In this document: one piece after another, positions 28,662 to 38,121 of the stretch
How positions within the stretch are numbered: the stretch's first letter is position 1
Layout of the letters: the number at the start of each line of letters is the position of its first letter
Assembly (NCBI GenBank): GCA_025210515.1
Contig: JAOARM010000033.1
Location: 228,758-292,757, forward strand
DNA length: 64,000 nt
Direction of reading: 5' to 3'
DNA from: Vallitalea sp.
GTDB lineage: Bacteria > Bacillota > Clostridia > Lachnospirales > Vallitaleaceae
Notes under the pieces: generated by a model
What the model saw: the letters and a program-made list of their open reading frames with translations, nothing else
Databases searched by the model: none
Told to the model about the DNA's origin: nothing
Position numbers and translations under genes: made by a program

Positions 28662-29022
28662 AATATCACCTCATATCCATAAGTATAAATTGAATCATAT
28701 TATTATAAACCTCTACTTCAAGTGATTTTAATATTCTTTAGTAAGATTGAAAAGTTATGGTATGATTATTAGTAAGTTACGATATATGTAAAATATAACA
28801 CAAAAGAATTATAATATTGTTTGTTATATAACAATTAACCCTACCATTTAGGGTTAATATGTTATTGAATCATTTTTTTAATAATTAGTACTTTCAAAAA
28901 TTAGAATTTGTATATCTGCAATTTCAGAAAATTATCTTACTATCTCCATTAAGAATTTTCTACGTGAATAATTTACCTACATCTCTCCATAATAAATGAA
29001 ATGAAATTTTTTGTTATATTAC
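28662..29022. other. 361-bp gap without an intact gene
   Basis: AT-rich spacer between two hypothetical genes. It contains the stem-loop at 28828-28865. No open frame of note on either strand and no recognisable copy of the main repeat families. Confidence 0.5.
28828..28865. repeat. Stem-loop with AAC/GTT ends, possible short attC-like site
   Basis: ATAACA-ATTAACCCT, loop ACCATTT, AGGGTTAAT-A-TGTTAT gives a 15-bp stem with a single bulged base. The ends (ATAAC / GTTAT) echo those of the larger palindromes to the right, and it sits between two cassette-like genes. It could equally be a terminator-like hairpin, but it lacks a T-run. Confidence 0.4.
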
Positions 29023-29580
29023 TTACTCACTTAGTGGCAATAAAATATCTGTTTGTTCAATATATTCTAATCTACCCTTCTCTGGCGAATTTGAATTCCA
29101 AGTAAAATTAACAAGATACACCTTTCCTTCTTCTATTAAATTATATTCATTTTTACTACACTTAATCTTTTTATTATTCATCATAACGTAATAATTATTT
29201 CTTTCGTTATATTTAGTTTCTACCTCAAATAATCCTCCAGTAGATATATTCATGGATTGTATATAAAAATATAATATTATTGTAATTACAGAGACAAATA
29301 ATAATGAGTTTTTTATATAAATTTTATTCTTAGACTTAGTATTTTTATCTTTAGATTCTTTAATAGATTTAACGGCATAATATATCCAAAAGCACAGTTC
29401 TATTGGAAATACATAATATGCAATATTATATGGTATATAAAGCATTTCATGAATATTATAATTCCAATCTGCAATGCTTTGTAAATTACCTAATAAATAT
29501 CCAATAAACGCACTATAAACTGTTATTAGTATTATTATAGTAAATATTTTCCTTTTGTATAAATAAGTTTTTTGTTCCAT
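29023..29580 (-). CDS. Hypothetical membrane protein
   Basis: 185 residues with three hydrophobic segments (about 11-30, 42-68 and 88-108) followed by a soluble C-terminal region containing YYVMMNNKKIKCSKNEYNLI. Not assigned to a family. Confidence 0.55.
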   Translation of the reverse strand: MEQKTYLYKRKIFTIIILITVYSAFIGYLLGNLQSIADWNYNIHEMLYIPYNIAYYVFPIELCFWIYYAVKSIKESKDKNTKSKNKIYIKNSLLFVSVITIILYFYIQSMNISTGGLFEVETKYNERNNYYVMMNNKKIKCSKNEYNLIEEGKVYLVNFTWNSNSPEKGRLEYIEQTDILLPLSE

Positions 29581-29653
29581 AGTACCAACCTCTCAAATAA
29601 TTTTTACTTAATACATTGTTCCAATACCAAAGACCAATAAATGATAACGTCTC

Positions 29654-30172
29654 TTATTCAAAATCTCTATATAATAGACTTGGTTGAATTCCTTCATTAT
29701 TTTGATATTTACCACTACTATACTTTGAATAGTCTCCTTCAATAGTATGATAATAAATCTGACAAATTTCAACCTCAGAATATATTTTTATTGGTTGAAC
29801 ACAAAAAATCTCTAATGTCCAATATCCGCTAAAACCAACATCTCCAAATCCTGCTGTAACATGAATAAATAATCCTAGTCTTCCTATTGAAGAACGTCCC
29901 TCTAACATTGGCACATAAGAATCTGTACTAGTATATTCTATAGTTCTTCCTAAATATAGTTTCCCAGGTTCTAATAATAAACCTTCTGGTGGTATAATTA
30001 ACTTCTTAGTCTTATGACTTTTTTTCATATCTAATATGTCATCTTCATACACTAATAATTCATTATGTAATCTTAAATTATAACTATTGGGGTTTAGTTG
30101 ATTATCATTAAAAGGTTCAATAACAATTTCCTTTTCAATTTTACTTTTTATTTCTTTTCCAGATAATATCAT
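29654..30172 (-). CDS. dcd: dCTP deaminase/dUTPase family protein
   Basis: 172 residues. It starts MILSGKEIKSKI with NPNSYNLRLHNEL, and has the signature EGRSSIGRLGLFIHVTAGFGDVGF. The Glu and Ser/Arg of that signature are the active-site residues of the trimeric Dcd/Dut fold. dCTP deaminase makes dUTP (or dUMP) from dCTP in thymidylate supply. It could be a functional second copy of a chromosomal dcd. Confidence 0.9.
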   Translation of the reverse strand: MILSGKEIKSKIEKEIVIEPFNDNQLNPNSYNLRLHNELLVYEDDILDMKKSHKTKKLIIPPEGLLLEPGKLYLGRTIEYTSTDSYVPMLEGRSSIGRLGLFIHVTAGFGDVGFSGYWTLEIFCVQPIKIYSEVEICQIYYHTIEGDYSKYSSGKYQNNEGIQPSLLYRDFE

Positions 30173-30430
30173 TACACATCATCCTTTCAAGCTGTTTATC
30201 AGATTATTTATAATCTCTATGTTAATAAACTATACTATAATACTCATTATCTTACTTACTTCATCTACAAGATAATTAGTAAAACTTCCTTTTTCTTTTA
30301 TATATAATTTTATATACAATTATACTATATTTTCCTTATATAATAAATATAATTCTTAAGTTCTTTTACTCATATTTATTAAGACCCATAAACATTATAT
30401 TAATATAGCATATTCAAACATCATAGAATA

Positions 30431-30472
30431 TTTCAAACGTATTTAAGAATTAATGCAATGACCAGTCCCTCT
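30431..30472 (-). repeat. Eroded long-type attC-like repeat
   Basis: TTAATGCAATGACCAGTCCC matches the internal part of the long repeat family (TTAATGCAACGACTGTCCCG at 52269-52288) with a few changes. It is the leftmost trace of the long family that I can recognise. It lies in the 300-bp gap (30173-30474), which otherwise holds no gene. Confidence 0.45.
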
Positions 30473-30474
30473 AA

Positions 30475-31140
30475 TTAAAACCATTTAACCCTATATACCT
30501 TTTCATTAATTAGTATATTTTCATTGTCTATCCATTGAAATTCAATGTTTTCATCACTCACCAATAATCGCTTACTAATACTCACAATATTGTTAAAATC
30601 TCTTTCAACCTTTAGAACTATATCTCCTCCCAAACCACCTTGATCAATATAAGTCTCAACGGCTTTATATGTACCTTTAGGTGAATAAACCACCTCTACT
30701 ACTTCACTACTTGAAAAATTACTAAATACTATCCTTACCACAAAAACAACTGCAAAAATTGTTATAGATAAAAAAGATATCATTGATCCTAAAATTTTAA
30801 ATATAATATATTTCTCTTTAATGTATACGAGTGGTATTAGTGTTAATATTGGGAGAAATAATATTATATTACCATAAATTAATATTGGCATTGAAGCAAT
30901 AATAAAAATTATATTTATTACACTATACATTTTATTTCGTTCATTCTTATACATTGAATAAACTCCAATTAATGCAATTAAACAATACAATAAATATAAT
31001 ATTATAATTAAATATTTTGGATAAAATATTATATTAAATATCATGTTTATAATAGTAAGTAGTATTATTAAAATCAAATAAATTACATATCCATACTTTA
31101 TTATTCTCTTTATAATTTGCACTTTTATCCTCCATAACAC
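30475..31140 (-). CDS. Hypothetical membrane protein (DUF5412-like C-terminus)
   Basis: 221 residues. About five membrane spans lie in the first 140 residues. A small soluble tail containing VVYSPKGTYKAVETYIDQGG and FQWIDNENILINEKVYRV follows. The tail resembles DUF5412-type domains; function unknown. Confidence 0.55.
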   Translation of the reverse strand: MLWRIKVQIIKRIIKYGYVIYLILIILLTIINMIFNIIFYPKYLIIILYLLYCLIALIGVYSMYKNERNKMYSVINIIFIIASMPILIYGNIILFLPILTLIPLVYIKEKYIIFKILGSMISFLSITIFAVVFVVRIVFSNFSSSEVVEVVYSPKGTYKAVETYIDQGGLGGDIVLKVERDFNNIVSISKRLLVSDENIEFQWIDNENILINEKVYRVKWF

Positions 31141-31280
31141 TAAAAATAAGATTATAACAGTTTATTGCCAAAATACGTCATTATCTCTAAGATTATAATT
31201 GCTTAAACTACATAGCAAACACTGTTAGAAAGTAACTGTACGTAGAGAATCTTAATACATTGTATTATTCATTCACTAAC

Positions 31281-31970
31281 TCAATCATATAATTCATATT
31301 TAATAATTCTACCATCTTTATAATATACCACATAATAATTCATTGTTGTGCAAAAGGAAATATCTATCAGTTCTCCTCTTAATCCTCCATCCTTGCCTAC
31401 TCTTACAATATCATCATAACTTATTTCTAATTCATCCATCATTTTATTTATTGTATATATTTGTGGTTTATTATGAAATTCTCCCGTATAACCTTGTTTC
31501 ATAATGATAAAACAACTAATAAAACTAAGTGCAAATAATATAAATTCTATATAATGTCGTTTGCAAATAGTTTTTGATTTAGTATTTGACATAATTATTA
31601 CTACCATAATTATGTTAAAAACGTTATAGGTTAATATGAACCGACTAATATAAGCTATTATAAATAATAAAACAACAGGAACAACAGTTACTATCGTTAA
31701 CCTAATATATAACTTTGATTTAAACCAGTCTCTATGTATTGACGAAACCATAAGGTTAATAAGGATAAAAGAAATAGCCACTTTTAAAAAATCAGTAACT
31801 GTATCTGTGATGAGATAGCTTATAATGATAACTAAACAATATTCAATAAAATATAAACTTAAAAAAAGTTTCTTATATAATTTGCATTTGTTAGTTATAT
31901 ATTTCCATTCAATAAAGTATAATGTTAAACTTAAAATGATAATCATAAATAAAATCCCATAAATAACCAT
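31281..31970 (-). CDS. Hypothetical polytopic membrane protein
   Basis: 229 residues with about six hydrophobic segments up to residue 165, and a short soluble C-terminus (YTINKMMDELEISYDDIVRV). Not recognised. It is similar in plan to its neighbour at 30475-31140: membrane domain plus a small exposed tail. Confidence 0.55.
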   Translation of the reverse strand: MVIYGILFMIIILSLTLYFIEWKYITNKCKLYKKLFLSLYFIEYCLVIIISYLITDTVTDFLKVAISFILINLMVSSIHRDWFKSKLYIRLTIVTVVPVVLLFIIAYISRFILTYNVFNIIMVVIIMSNTKSKTICKRHYIEFILFALSFISCFIIMKQGYTGEFHNKPQIYTINKMMDELEISYDDIVRVGKDGGLRGELIDISFCTTMNYYVVYYKDGRIIKYELYD

Positions 31971-32035
31971 ATAATCCCCTCCTAAAACTCTATTTTTTAT
32001 ATTTTCTTCAAATCTAGTACTACAATGTAGTTCTG

Positions 32036-32109
32036 TACTGTTCCTAAGTTTCTCTTCTTAATTCTTATTTATGAAACCTTTTATCATTATAAAGTCGATG
32101 TACTTAGGA
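32036..32109 (-). repeat. Imperfect palindrome between cassette genes
   Basis: TTCCTAAGT near 32041 and ACTTAGGAA near 32101 form a 9-bp inverted repeat across about 50 bases, between two cassette-like genes. It is similar in scale to the clear attC-like sites but without matching sequence. Possibly an eroded site of another family. Confidence 0.35.
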
Positions 32110-32161
32110 ACGTAATATTTTTATAAAGTAGATTCAATAATACCTCATAATTATATATTAA

Positions 32162-32782
32162 TTACTTTGGTAAATGTTCTAATTCATCACTAAATTCAAT
32201 TTTTAATACAATTCCCCACACACTTCTTTTTGCCATATCAATAACCGATTCCCCTGATTTCCAATAATATGGATCGTTTTGTCCTATTATTCCCCATAAC
32301 CCAATATCTTCTGTATCAACTTCTAATTTTCTATGCAACTTTTTACTGCCGTATTTCAACTCAATATTTGGTTTGTTGATATCAAAAGCAGTATTCATGT
32401 ATCCATCTTTATCATAAATAACAGTTCTAACTTTATAGCCATCTTGTCCTTCGCTTTCTTTAGCTGTAACAGTTATTTCCTTTAAATCGTATAATTCTGT
32501 TATGGGATATCTTTTTACTATTTCACCGTTTTTATATTCTTCATAGTATATGGCAATACCTTTCTTTTCTGTATTATATTTTAAAACTATATCTGCTACA
32601 CTAAAATAATGTAATTGAGGCTCTAATTTTTTTGTATCTCCTTCAAATAATTCTCTTTGAATTATCTTAACCGTTTCCTTACTTAAATGATTTGGTAAGT
32701 ACCTAAATTTATATATACCACAAATGGCTAATGCTATTACTACTATTATTAATAGTAGGCTTTTATATACTTTTTTTCTCAT
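32162..32782 (-). CDS. Hypothetical membrane-anchored protein
   Basis: 206 residues: an N-terminal membrane span (about 6-23), then a soluble domain containing YYEEYKNGEIVKRYPITEL and LWGIIGQNDPYYWKSGE. No family recognised. It follows directly after an epimerase fragment (32807-32932). Confidence 0.55.
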   Translation of the reverse strand: MRKKVYKSLLLIIVVIALAICGIYKFRYLPNHLSKETVKIIQRELFEGDTKKLEPQLHYFSVADIVLKYNTEKKGIAIYYEEYKNGEIVKRYPITELYDLKEITVTAKESEGQDGYKVRTVIYDKDGYMNTAFDINKPNIELKYGSKKLHRKLEVDTEDIGLWGIIGQNDPYYWKSGESVIDMAKRSVWGIVLKIEFSDELEHLPK

Positions 32783-32806
32783 GATTTTATTCTCCTTCCC
32801 CCTTAA

Positions 32807-32932
32807 CTATATTGACCCTATCTCCAAACTCATCCTTAGCTTGACTCTAGTGGCAATTGTTACTTGATGACCTTTATATAATAATTCCCGCACCATATGG
32901 AACCTTGTCCCACCTAATACTAATATTTCCAT
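32807..32932 (-). pseudogene. Truncated 5' end of an NAD-dependent epimerase/dehydratase
   Basis: The minus-strand frame from an ATG at 32932, with AGGAGG upstream, reads MEILVLGGTRFHMVRELL and then GHQVTIATR before drifting out of frame. This is the nucleotide-binding start of an extended-SDR epimerase; the family usually has FFG between GGTRF and HMV. A second frame continues with DEFGDRVN, showing a frameshift. Everything after about 40 codons is missing. Confidence 0.7.
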
Positions 32933-32975
32933 ATATAATTCCTCCGATTTTATTCAAAATAATTGCTATAATTTC

Positions 32976-33118
32976 AACTAACGTTTTATATGTATAAAAT
33001 TCACTCCAACTTATATAGCCTATTTCATTCTGTGATAAGATAGCTTTTCATAATATACAAACCCTACTCACACTCATTCTATCAATCACATGTGTAGCAT
33101 GTCAGATAGAGGAAAAGG
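32976..33118 (-). repeat. Eroded short-type attC-like repeat
   Basis: AACTAACGTTTTATATGTATAAAATTCACTCC lines up with the left end of the short repeat family (CTAACGT, a T-rich segment, then TTCACTCTGACC), and GTAGCATGTCAGATAGAGG follows about 110 bp later. The right arm is hard to recognise. Confidence 0.4.
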
Positions 33119-33124
33119 AAAAAG

Positions 33125-33691
33125 CTAAAATATATCCCCCCTAAGTAGAGAATACACCTGTAAATCTACAAGACCTTTATCTTTCCAAAACTGTCCTTGC
33201 CTAATTGTTCCTTCATAGATAAATGAATTTCTCTTTAATACTTCTGCTGACTTACTGTTATCTGGCATTACAAAAGCCTGTATTCTGTTTACTTCAATTT
33301 CACCAAATAGGTAATCAACTAAGATTTTTGTTGTTATTGTGGCTATACCTCTTCCCCAATATTCTGGATTAAGCCTATATCCAATAGTGACCATATCAGC
33401 TGTTTTATTAATATCAAAAATCTCTGCTAAGCCAACCAACTTTTCTTCAGACTCTCTTATATATATCCCTAAAAATATCATCTTTTTCTTATTGAAATCT
33501 CTCTCATAATGCCCAATCATATTTTTAACAGTTTTTATATTCTTCCTTGCCTTACCTGGTATAAATTTATAAACTTCTTCTCTGCTATGAATCATAAAGA
33601 AATCATCGATATCCTCTTCAGATATCCTTTTCAAAACCACTTCATCATTCTCTAGCATTGGATATTTTGCATACAATAAATCAAATCTCAT
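33125..33691 (-). CDS. GNAT family N-acetyltransferase (RimJ/RimL type)
   Basis: About 188 residues from MRFDLLYAKYPMLENDEVVLKR. The CoA-binding segment is YWGRGIATITTKILVDYLF, followed by MPDNSKSAEVLKRNSFIYEGTIRQGQFWKDKG, the classical RimJ C-terminal pattern. The ATG at 33691 has an AGAGGTAGG site upstream. Probably acetylates a protein N-terminus or small amine; substrate unknown. Confidence 0.88.
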   Translation of the reverse strand: MRFDLLYAKYPMLENDEVVLKRISEEDIDDFFMIHSREEVYKFIPGKARKNIKTVKNMIGHYERDFNKKKMIFLGIYIRESEEKLVGLAEIFDINKTADMVTIGYRLNPEYWGRGIATITTKILVDYLFGEIEVNRIQAFVMPDNSKSAEVLKRNSFIYEGTIRQGQFWKDKGLVDLQVYSLLRGDIF

Positions 33692-33808
33692 AACTGTCCT
33701 ACCTCTTTTCTCCATAAACTAGTATTTTCTTTCATGTAACGTATACTTATTCTTCCATTTCAATAACTTATAAGTAATCTTTACATTACCTAAATAAGGT
33801 TATCGCAA

Positions 33809-34279
33809 TCACTGTTTTTTTCTGATTATCAATATAGTTCCTACTACAATTCTTAATATTGGATCTGTGAGCTTAATAAGCATCATCGCTCTTATATTTA
33901 AATCAAATCCATTTAGATTCGTACTACATAAATTCAATACTTCTTTTAATACGTCTGGAATAGCATTTAAAGCTAGTATGATTCCTATGATCTTTAATGC
34001 AATAGTTAATAGCTCATCATATTCAATATTAATATTTATATGTCCATCATCTTCTCCTATCATTAGTAAAACAATTCTATCAGCATATAACCATAATGCC
34101 ACCCCAATTATTATCATTATAATCAAACTTACTATATAATATATTTCATATTCTGATTCAACCATTTTATTTCCAATTTGAGACATATATAAAAATATTA
34201 TTTGTTTAAAGACAATAATTGCTTTAGTAAAAAAGTATATTGCTAGTAATCTTATTGATAATTTGCCTAATTTGTTCAT
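33809..34279 (-). CDS. Hypothetical membrane protein
   Basis: 156 residues with four hydrophobic segments and a short acidic middle loop (IGEDDGHININIEYDELL). The downstream side carries a faint short-type repeat trace (TAACGTATACTTATTC near 33740). Not recognised. Confidence 0.55.
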   Translation of the reverse strand: MNKLGKLSIRLLAIYFFTKAIIVFKQIIFLYMSQIGNKMVESEYEIYYIVSLIIMIIIGVALWLYADRIVLLMIGEDDGHININIEYDELLTIALKIIGIILALNAIPDVLKEVLNLCSTNLNGFDLNIRAMMLIKLTDPILRIVVGTILIIRKKQ

Positions 34280-34554
34280 TTATTAATCCCCCCTTTATAT
34301 AAACTTAATATAAAATTCATAAGCTATACTTTCATTAATCCTTCAATTATTAGTGAGTACATTAAATGCTCCAATATTAATTATTTAGTATTTTACACAT
34401 GACAGACTAACTCAAAATCCAATCAGATTTTGTTGTCTTATAAAAATACCTATAATAAGTCACTCACACACAGATTTTATCCCATTATCTTGCCGTATAT
34501 TGATTGTAATTTCTTTAGCTTTGTTTCCACTAGCATTTGAAATGACCTACTTGA

Positions 34555-35406
34555 TTAAACTTCCAGAATCATCTTATCATATGCAAATTCTAAATTAATT
34601 CCTTTTTTCTTGTATATTTTTTCTACCATTAATAAGTCATCATAAGATAATCTATCAGGCTCTTCAATATGGCTTAAAACAATTTTCTCTGCGTTTATAT
34701 TGCCAACTATGTCTATTGTTTCCCTAAAAGTACATTCAGATTTTAAAGTTGGATGATTTTCAGAAATATTTTGTTGACCTGTTATTGGATGATTTACAAA
34801 AACCCCTGCTGGTATTATAGCTAAATCTAATTTTCCTAAACTTTCTGGCACTTTCCATCCAACTAGTTCATCCATAATTATTAGAATTCTTGTTGTTAAG
34901 TTGCTAACTATATATCCATATACATAGTCTTCTTTTAACCTAATAGCTTGTATTATAAAATTATCTATTTCAAATTTGGAATCATCTTTTAATATCGTTC
35001 TATTGATAATTCCTAGATATTCAAAGTAGTCAAAATGTTTCATCGTCCCTAATTGTTCCTCAAACCCTGGTTTAACCCCTTCAGGAATCAATAATTGTGT
35101 ATGCATATTATTTGGTGGAAAATTTCTCCAATCATAGTTCATCTCAAATACTCTTCGTCCCATAGTATGATCAGGGTGCCAATGGGAATATGCACAATAT
35201 TTTACCTTAGTTATATTACTTCTGTTAAGTTGATGGACAATATCCTCAGGAGTATCTATTAATAAGCTAATATCATGAATAAAAACACTTGGTCCCATTC
35301 TTGAATATGGCGTACCTTTTATTCTTGCTTCATTACAAACATTACAGTTGCATAAAGGTCTTGGAATTGTTATCGCTCCACCTGACCCTAGTATTTCTAC
35401 TTTCAT
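34555..35406 (-). CDS. MBL-fold metallohydrolase (PhnP-like)
   Basis: 283 residues. It starts MKVEILGSGGAITIPRPLCNC with CNVCNEA, the zinc-binding cysteine segment seen in PhnP-type phosphodiesterases. The metallo-beta-lactamase motif is YSHWHPDHTMG. A later Asp and His lie in IIMDELVG and VLSHIEEPD. Family members cleave cyclic phosphodiesters; substrate here is inferred. Confidence 0.85.
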   Translation of the reverse strand: MKVEILGSGGAITIPRPLCNCNVCNEARIKGTPYSRMGPSVFIHDISLLIDTPEDIVHQLNRSNITKVKYCAYSHWHPDHTMGRRVFEMNYDWRNFPPNNMHTQLLIPEGVKPGFEEQLGTMKHFDYFEYLGIINRTILKDDSKFEIDNFIIQAIRLKEDYVYGYIVSNLTTRILIIMDELVGWKVPESLGKLDLAIIPAGVFVNHPITGQQNISENHPTLKSECTFRETIDIVGNINAEKIVLSHIEEPDRLSYDDLLMVEKIYKKKGINLEFAYDKMILEV

Positions 35407-35449
35407 TTTAATCTCTCCTTTAAAATCTTAAACTGTTGCATAAGTATCT

Positions 35450-35530
35450 GTATTTCCCACACGTTCTAACACCTTATAACGACTATCTAATGCTCTGAAA
35501 AAGGGCTATATACTCAATCCCACTACGTAA
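35450..35530 (-). repeat. Eroded long-type attC-like repeat
   Basis: TATTTCCCACACGTTCTAAC followed by ACCTTATAACGACT and AATGCTCTGAAAAAGGG aligns with the left half of the long repeat family (TATTTCCGACGTTCCAGCACCTTAGAAGG ... ATGCCCTGATTAAGGG split over 52216-52267). A second eroded copy lies at 35649-35695. Together they fill the 307-bp gap 35407-35713, which holds no gene. Confidence 0.5.
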
Positions 35531-35648
35531 CCCACCTTTAATTTATATAAAACTAACTACTAATCAACAATTTATGTAATTCTATTATAGAATTCACATA
35601 TGTAGGCTTAAATAATTCCAGTTCTTTAATAATGACCTCAGTGTTGTT

Positions 35649-35695
35649 GCATAGAAGGAATCCATCATGCTTAGATTAATGGCTAATGGGATAAC
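35649..35695 (-). repeat. Eroded long-type attC-like repeat
   Basis: GCATAGAAGGAATCCATCATG followed by CTTAGATTAATGGCTAATG matches the AGAAGGAGTTGCTCATGCCCTGATTAAGG section of the long family. Confidence 0.5.
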
Positions 35696-35713
35696 TGTAC
35701 TACTTTAGATACT

Positions 35714-36235
35714 TTATGAATTTACATATGTAATTATTTCATCTATGTTATTCTTTTTAGTAAAATCTACTGGAAGACTATATGAAGCTAACATTCCTTT
35801 TTCATCTAGAGTTAATTTAGACTTATATTTTAATTTCAACTTCAAAAGATTCATGAGTATTTTATCAATTAAAGCAAGCTTATTATAATCAAACCCACCT
35901 CTTAAATAAAAAAATTCTATCCTTTTCTGTTGCTCAACAGTAAAATTACCATTTTTTATTTCAACTATTTCATTATCTCTTCCTGGCGTAGCTCCTGACG
36001 CAAAAACAATTATTTTTTTATCTTCTAACTTATTTAAATTTTTCTTAATTAAATTTACTCCATTTATACCAACTGCATATAATCCACCACCATAAATAAT
36101 AGTGTCATAAGGCATCAAATCTTCTATAGTAACCTTCGAATACTCAAAAAGGTCTGCTGAAAGCTCTTCTGCAATCCATGTGGCATATCTTTTCACAAAC
36201 CCCGATTTAGATCTATATACTACAATAGTTTTCAT
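35714..36235 (-). CDS. Flavodoxin-domain protein (HemG-like)
   Basis: 173 residues. The N-terminal FMN-binding loop is VVYRSKSGFVKRYATWIAEEL, followed by YDTIIYGGGLYAVGINGV and VFASGATPGRDNEI. This pattern matches the flavodoxin-domain family that includes HemG protoporphyrinogen oxidase, but is common in Clostridia with unknown partners. Cytosolic. Confidence 0.82.
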   Translation of the reverse strand: MKTIVVYRSKSGFVKRYATWIAEELSADLFEYSKVTIEDLMPYDTIIYGGGLYAVGINGVNLIKKNLNKLEDKKIIVFASGATPGRDNEIVEIKNGNFTVEQQKRIEFFYLRGGFDYNKLALIDKILMNLLKLKLKYKSKLTLDEKGMLASYSLPVDFTKKNNIDEIITYVNS

Positions 36236-36342
36236 TTTAATGACCTCCTAATTAAATTTCCCAAATAAAAAGACTTATATTATTGGTGTTTATTATATCG
36301 GATTGTATTAAATTTAACATTAATACTTATCCCATTTCGATA

Positions 36343-36392
36343 TTTCAGCATTTTAGAAGGAGTTGCACATACCCCTAATGCAACAACTAAAG
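36343..36392 (-). repeat. Eroded long-type attC-like repeat
   Basis: TTTTAGAAGGAGTTGCACAT followed by CCCTAATGCAACAACT matches the long family internal block (CCTTAGAAGGAGTTGCTCAT ... TAATGCAACGACT). It sits immediately 3' of the phosphoesterase gene at 36406, in the expected cassette position. Confidence 0.6.
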
Positions 36393-36405
36393 TTATTTTT
36401 TTCTA

Positions 36406-37161
36406 TTAATCAATATAATTATGTGCCGTTAATATAGTTGTAACCATATTCATAGACCAATTTTTATAATTCTCAAAATATCCTTTCTGCTCAAAATCTT
36501 CTACCACTTTTAATTTGTCATATTTAACATACTGCCTTGATGTTGTAATATTTCCTTCACAAATATCTAATATAATATATTGTGCTCTTGTATCTCCATT
36601 GAATGGCATTCCTACAGAACTAGGACATATAAACCTCTTTCCTTCTACTTCTTCATCCATGAATAAATGATAATGTCCAAAGATACAAACATCACTTTTA
36701 ATATCCTTAGCAATTTCTCTAAGACCTTTCATATTTGGAATATTATTTTCTCTTTTAAGCGTATCCACTAACTTAAAGATTTCAATATCTGATGGATTAT
36801 GACACAAACTCATAGTAATTCCTTCTACTTCTATCAGCATACTCGATGGTAGAGATTTTAAAAATAATACACGATTACTGCCTAAATTATCATATATTTC
36901 CATATTCACAGGATATATCCAATTAGCATTTTCTTCTATTGGTAAAATTAACTCATCAATATTACCAGATATAATTAAATGATTCTGGCTTAAACTTTGA
37001 TAATACATTAACATGTCAATAGTTTCGTTTGATCCACAGCCTCCAAAAATATAATCTCCTAGGAAAAAAATCATATTTATGTCTCTACTGCTTATATCAT
37101 TCAATACTGCTTCAAAAGCAATATGGTTACTGTGTACATCCGCAATTACTGCAATTCTCAT
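36406..37161 (-). CDS. Metallophosphoesterase family protein
   Basis: 251 residues. Metal ligands are visible in IADVHSNHIAFEAVL, FFLGDYIFGG, LIISGNIDE (GN, but the usual His after GN is replaced by Ile-Asp) and IFGHYHLF. The substituted GNHE motif is typical of the YfcE/MJ0936 branch. Cytosolic; substrate unknown. Confidence 0.86.
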   Translation of the reverse strand: MRIAVIADVHSNHIAFEAVLNDISSRDINMIFFLGDYIFGGCGSNETIDMLMYYQSLSQNHLIISGNIDELILPIEENANWIYPVNMEIYDNLGSNRVLFLKSLPSSMLIEVEGITMSLCHNPSDIEIFKLVDTLKRENNIPNMKGLREIAKDIKSDVCIFGHYHLFMDEEVEGKRFICPSSVGMPFNGDTRAQYIILDICEGNITTSRQYVKYDKLKVVEDFEQKGYFENYKNWSMNMVTTILTAHNYID

Positions 37162-37201
37162 AATATATACTTCCCTTTCATAACAACGATTAAAATTTTA
37201 T

Positions 37202-37250
37202 CCAATGTTTCTTATTGTAACCGTACACTCACTCTAACTCTCAATGTAAT
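37202..37250 (-). repeat. Eroded short-type attC-like repeat
   Basis: AATGTTTCTTATTGTAACCG then TACACTCACTCTAAC lines up with TAACGTTTCTTATTTCCGAC then GTTCACTCTGACC, the left arm of the short repeat family. The right arm is not recognisable. Confidence 0.45.
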
Positions 37251-37302
37251 TAGGCGATATATACGAAAATAGCCAATAGCCATAAGTGCATATTAATGTG
37301 AC

Positions 37303-38121
37303 TTATTTTTTACAAAAAGCATATATAACCGGCATTTTAAAATAAATTCCATCTTCTCTTGTAAATTTTTTTAACCCTTCATTAACATCTGCTTTAAAAC
37401 TTTCTAGTCGATTCATGCCCTGTACTTTAATTTCTTCTATTATACCTCTAAATGCATTTGAATACATCTCTTTCCACCATGCATCTTGATTATTATAGAT
37501 AACATATGGTTGCTCTTCATGAACTCTAATAGTATGAAAGTCACTTTCTTTTAACTCATTAACTATGCAATCAACTGTATTGTATCTTATCTCAGTAGAA
37601 GTATTCTTATCTATGTATTTGTCGATTATTTGTGTAAGCCACTTTTGATCCTTCTGCTCACCCCAAGTGGTGAAACTAAATTTTCCACCCTTCTTTAGTA
37701 TTTTTGTAATATTACTTAATTTTGACTCAAAATAAAAAAGATGTGTAATAAAAAAACCAGAAATAATATAATCAAAGGTTTGTTCATCAAAACTCATTTC
37801 TTCCACATCAATCATGTATACTTCTGCATTCTCTATATTTCTCTCTAATAATTCTCTTTCTGTTTCATGAACCATTCTCTCAGAAAAATCGATACCAATT
37901 ACCTTTCCATTATTTCCTATTTTCTTAGCAGCTGGAAACAATGACGCACCTCTACCCATACCAATATCTAGTAATAATCCACCCTCCTCAATATTTGAAA
38001 GTTCAACTAATCGTTCTCCAAATATATTCCAATACTTAGGACCTATCTTGCCAAATGAAGGTGCAACAATATCCCATATATTAGTAGGTTTTCGTTTTTC
38101 ACTATTTCTATCATTATCCAT
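37303..38121 (-). CDS. Class I SAM-dependent methyltransferase
   Basis: 272 residues. Motif I is LLLDIGMGRGASLFPAAKKIG, post-I acidic VIGIDFSERMVHE, and motif IV FDYIISGFFITHLF. The C-terminal third carries a helical substrate cap. An AGGAGG site precedes the ATG. The 5' leader contains ACTAGTGCACAATG (38145-38158, plus strand), also found upstream of two other cassettes. Substrate unknown. Confidence 0.86.
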   Translation of the reverse strand: MDNDRNSEKRKPTNIWDIVAPSFGKIGPKYWNIFGERLVELSNIEEGGLLLDIGMGRGASLFPAAKKIGNNGKVIGIDFSERMVHETERELLERNIENAEVYMIDVEEMSFDEQTFDYIISGFFITHLFYFESKLSNITKILKKGGKFSFTTWGEQKDQKWLTQIIDKYIDKNTSTEIRYNTVDCIVNELKESDFHTIRVHEEQPYVIYNNQDAWWKEMYSNAFRGIIEEIKVQGMNRLESFKADVNEGLKKFTREDGIYFKMPVIYAFCKK

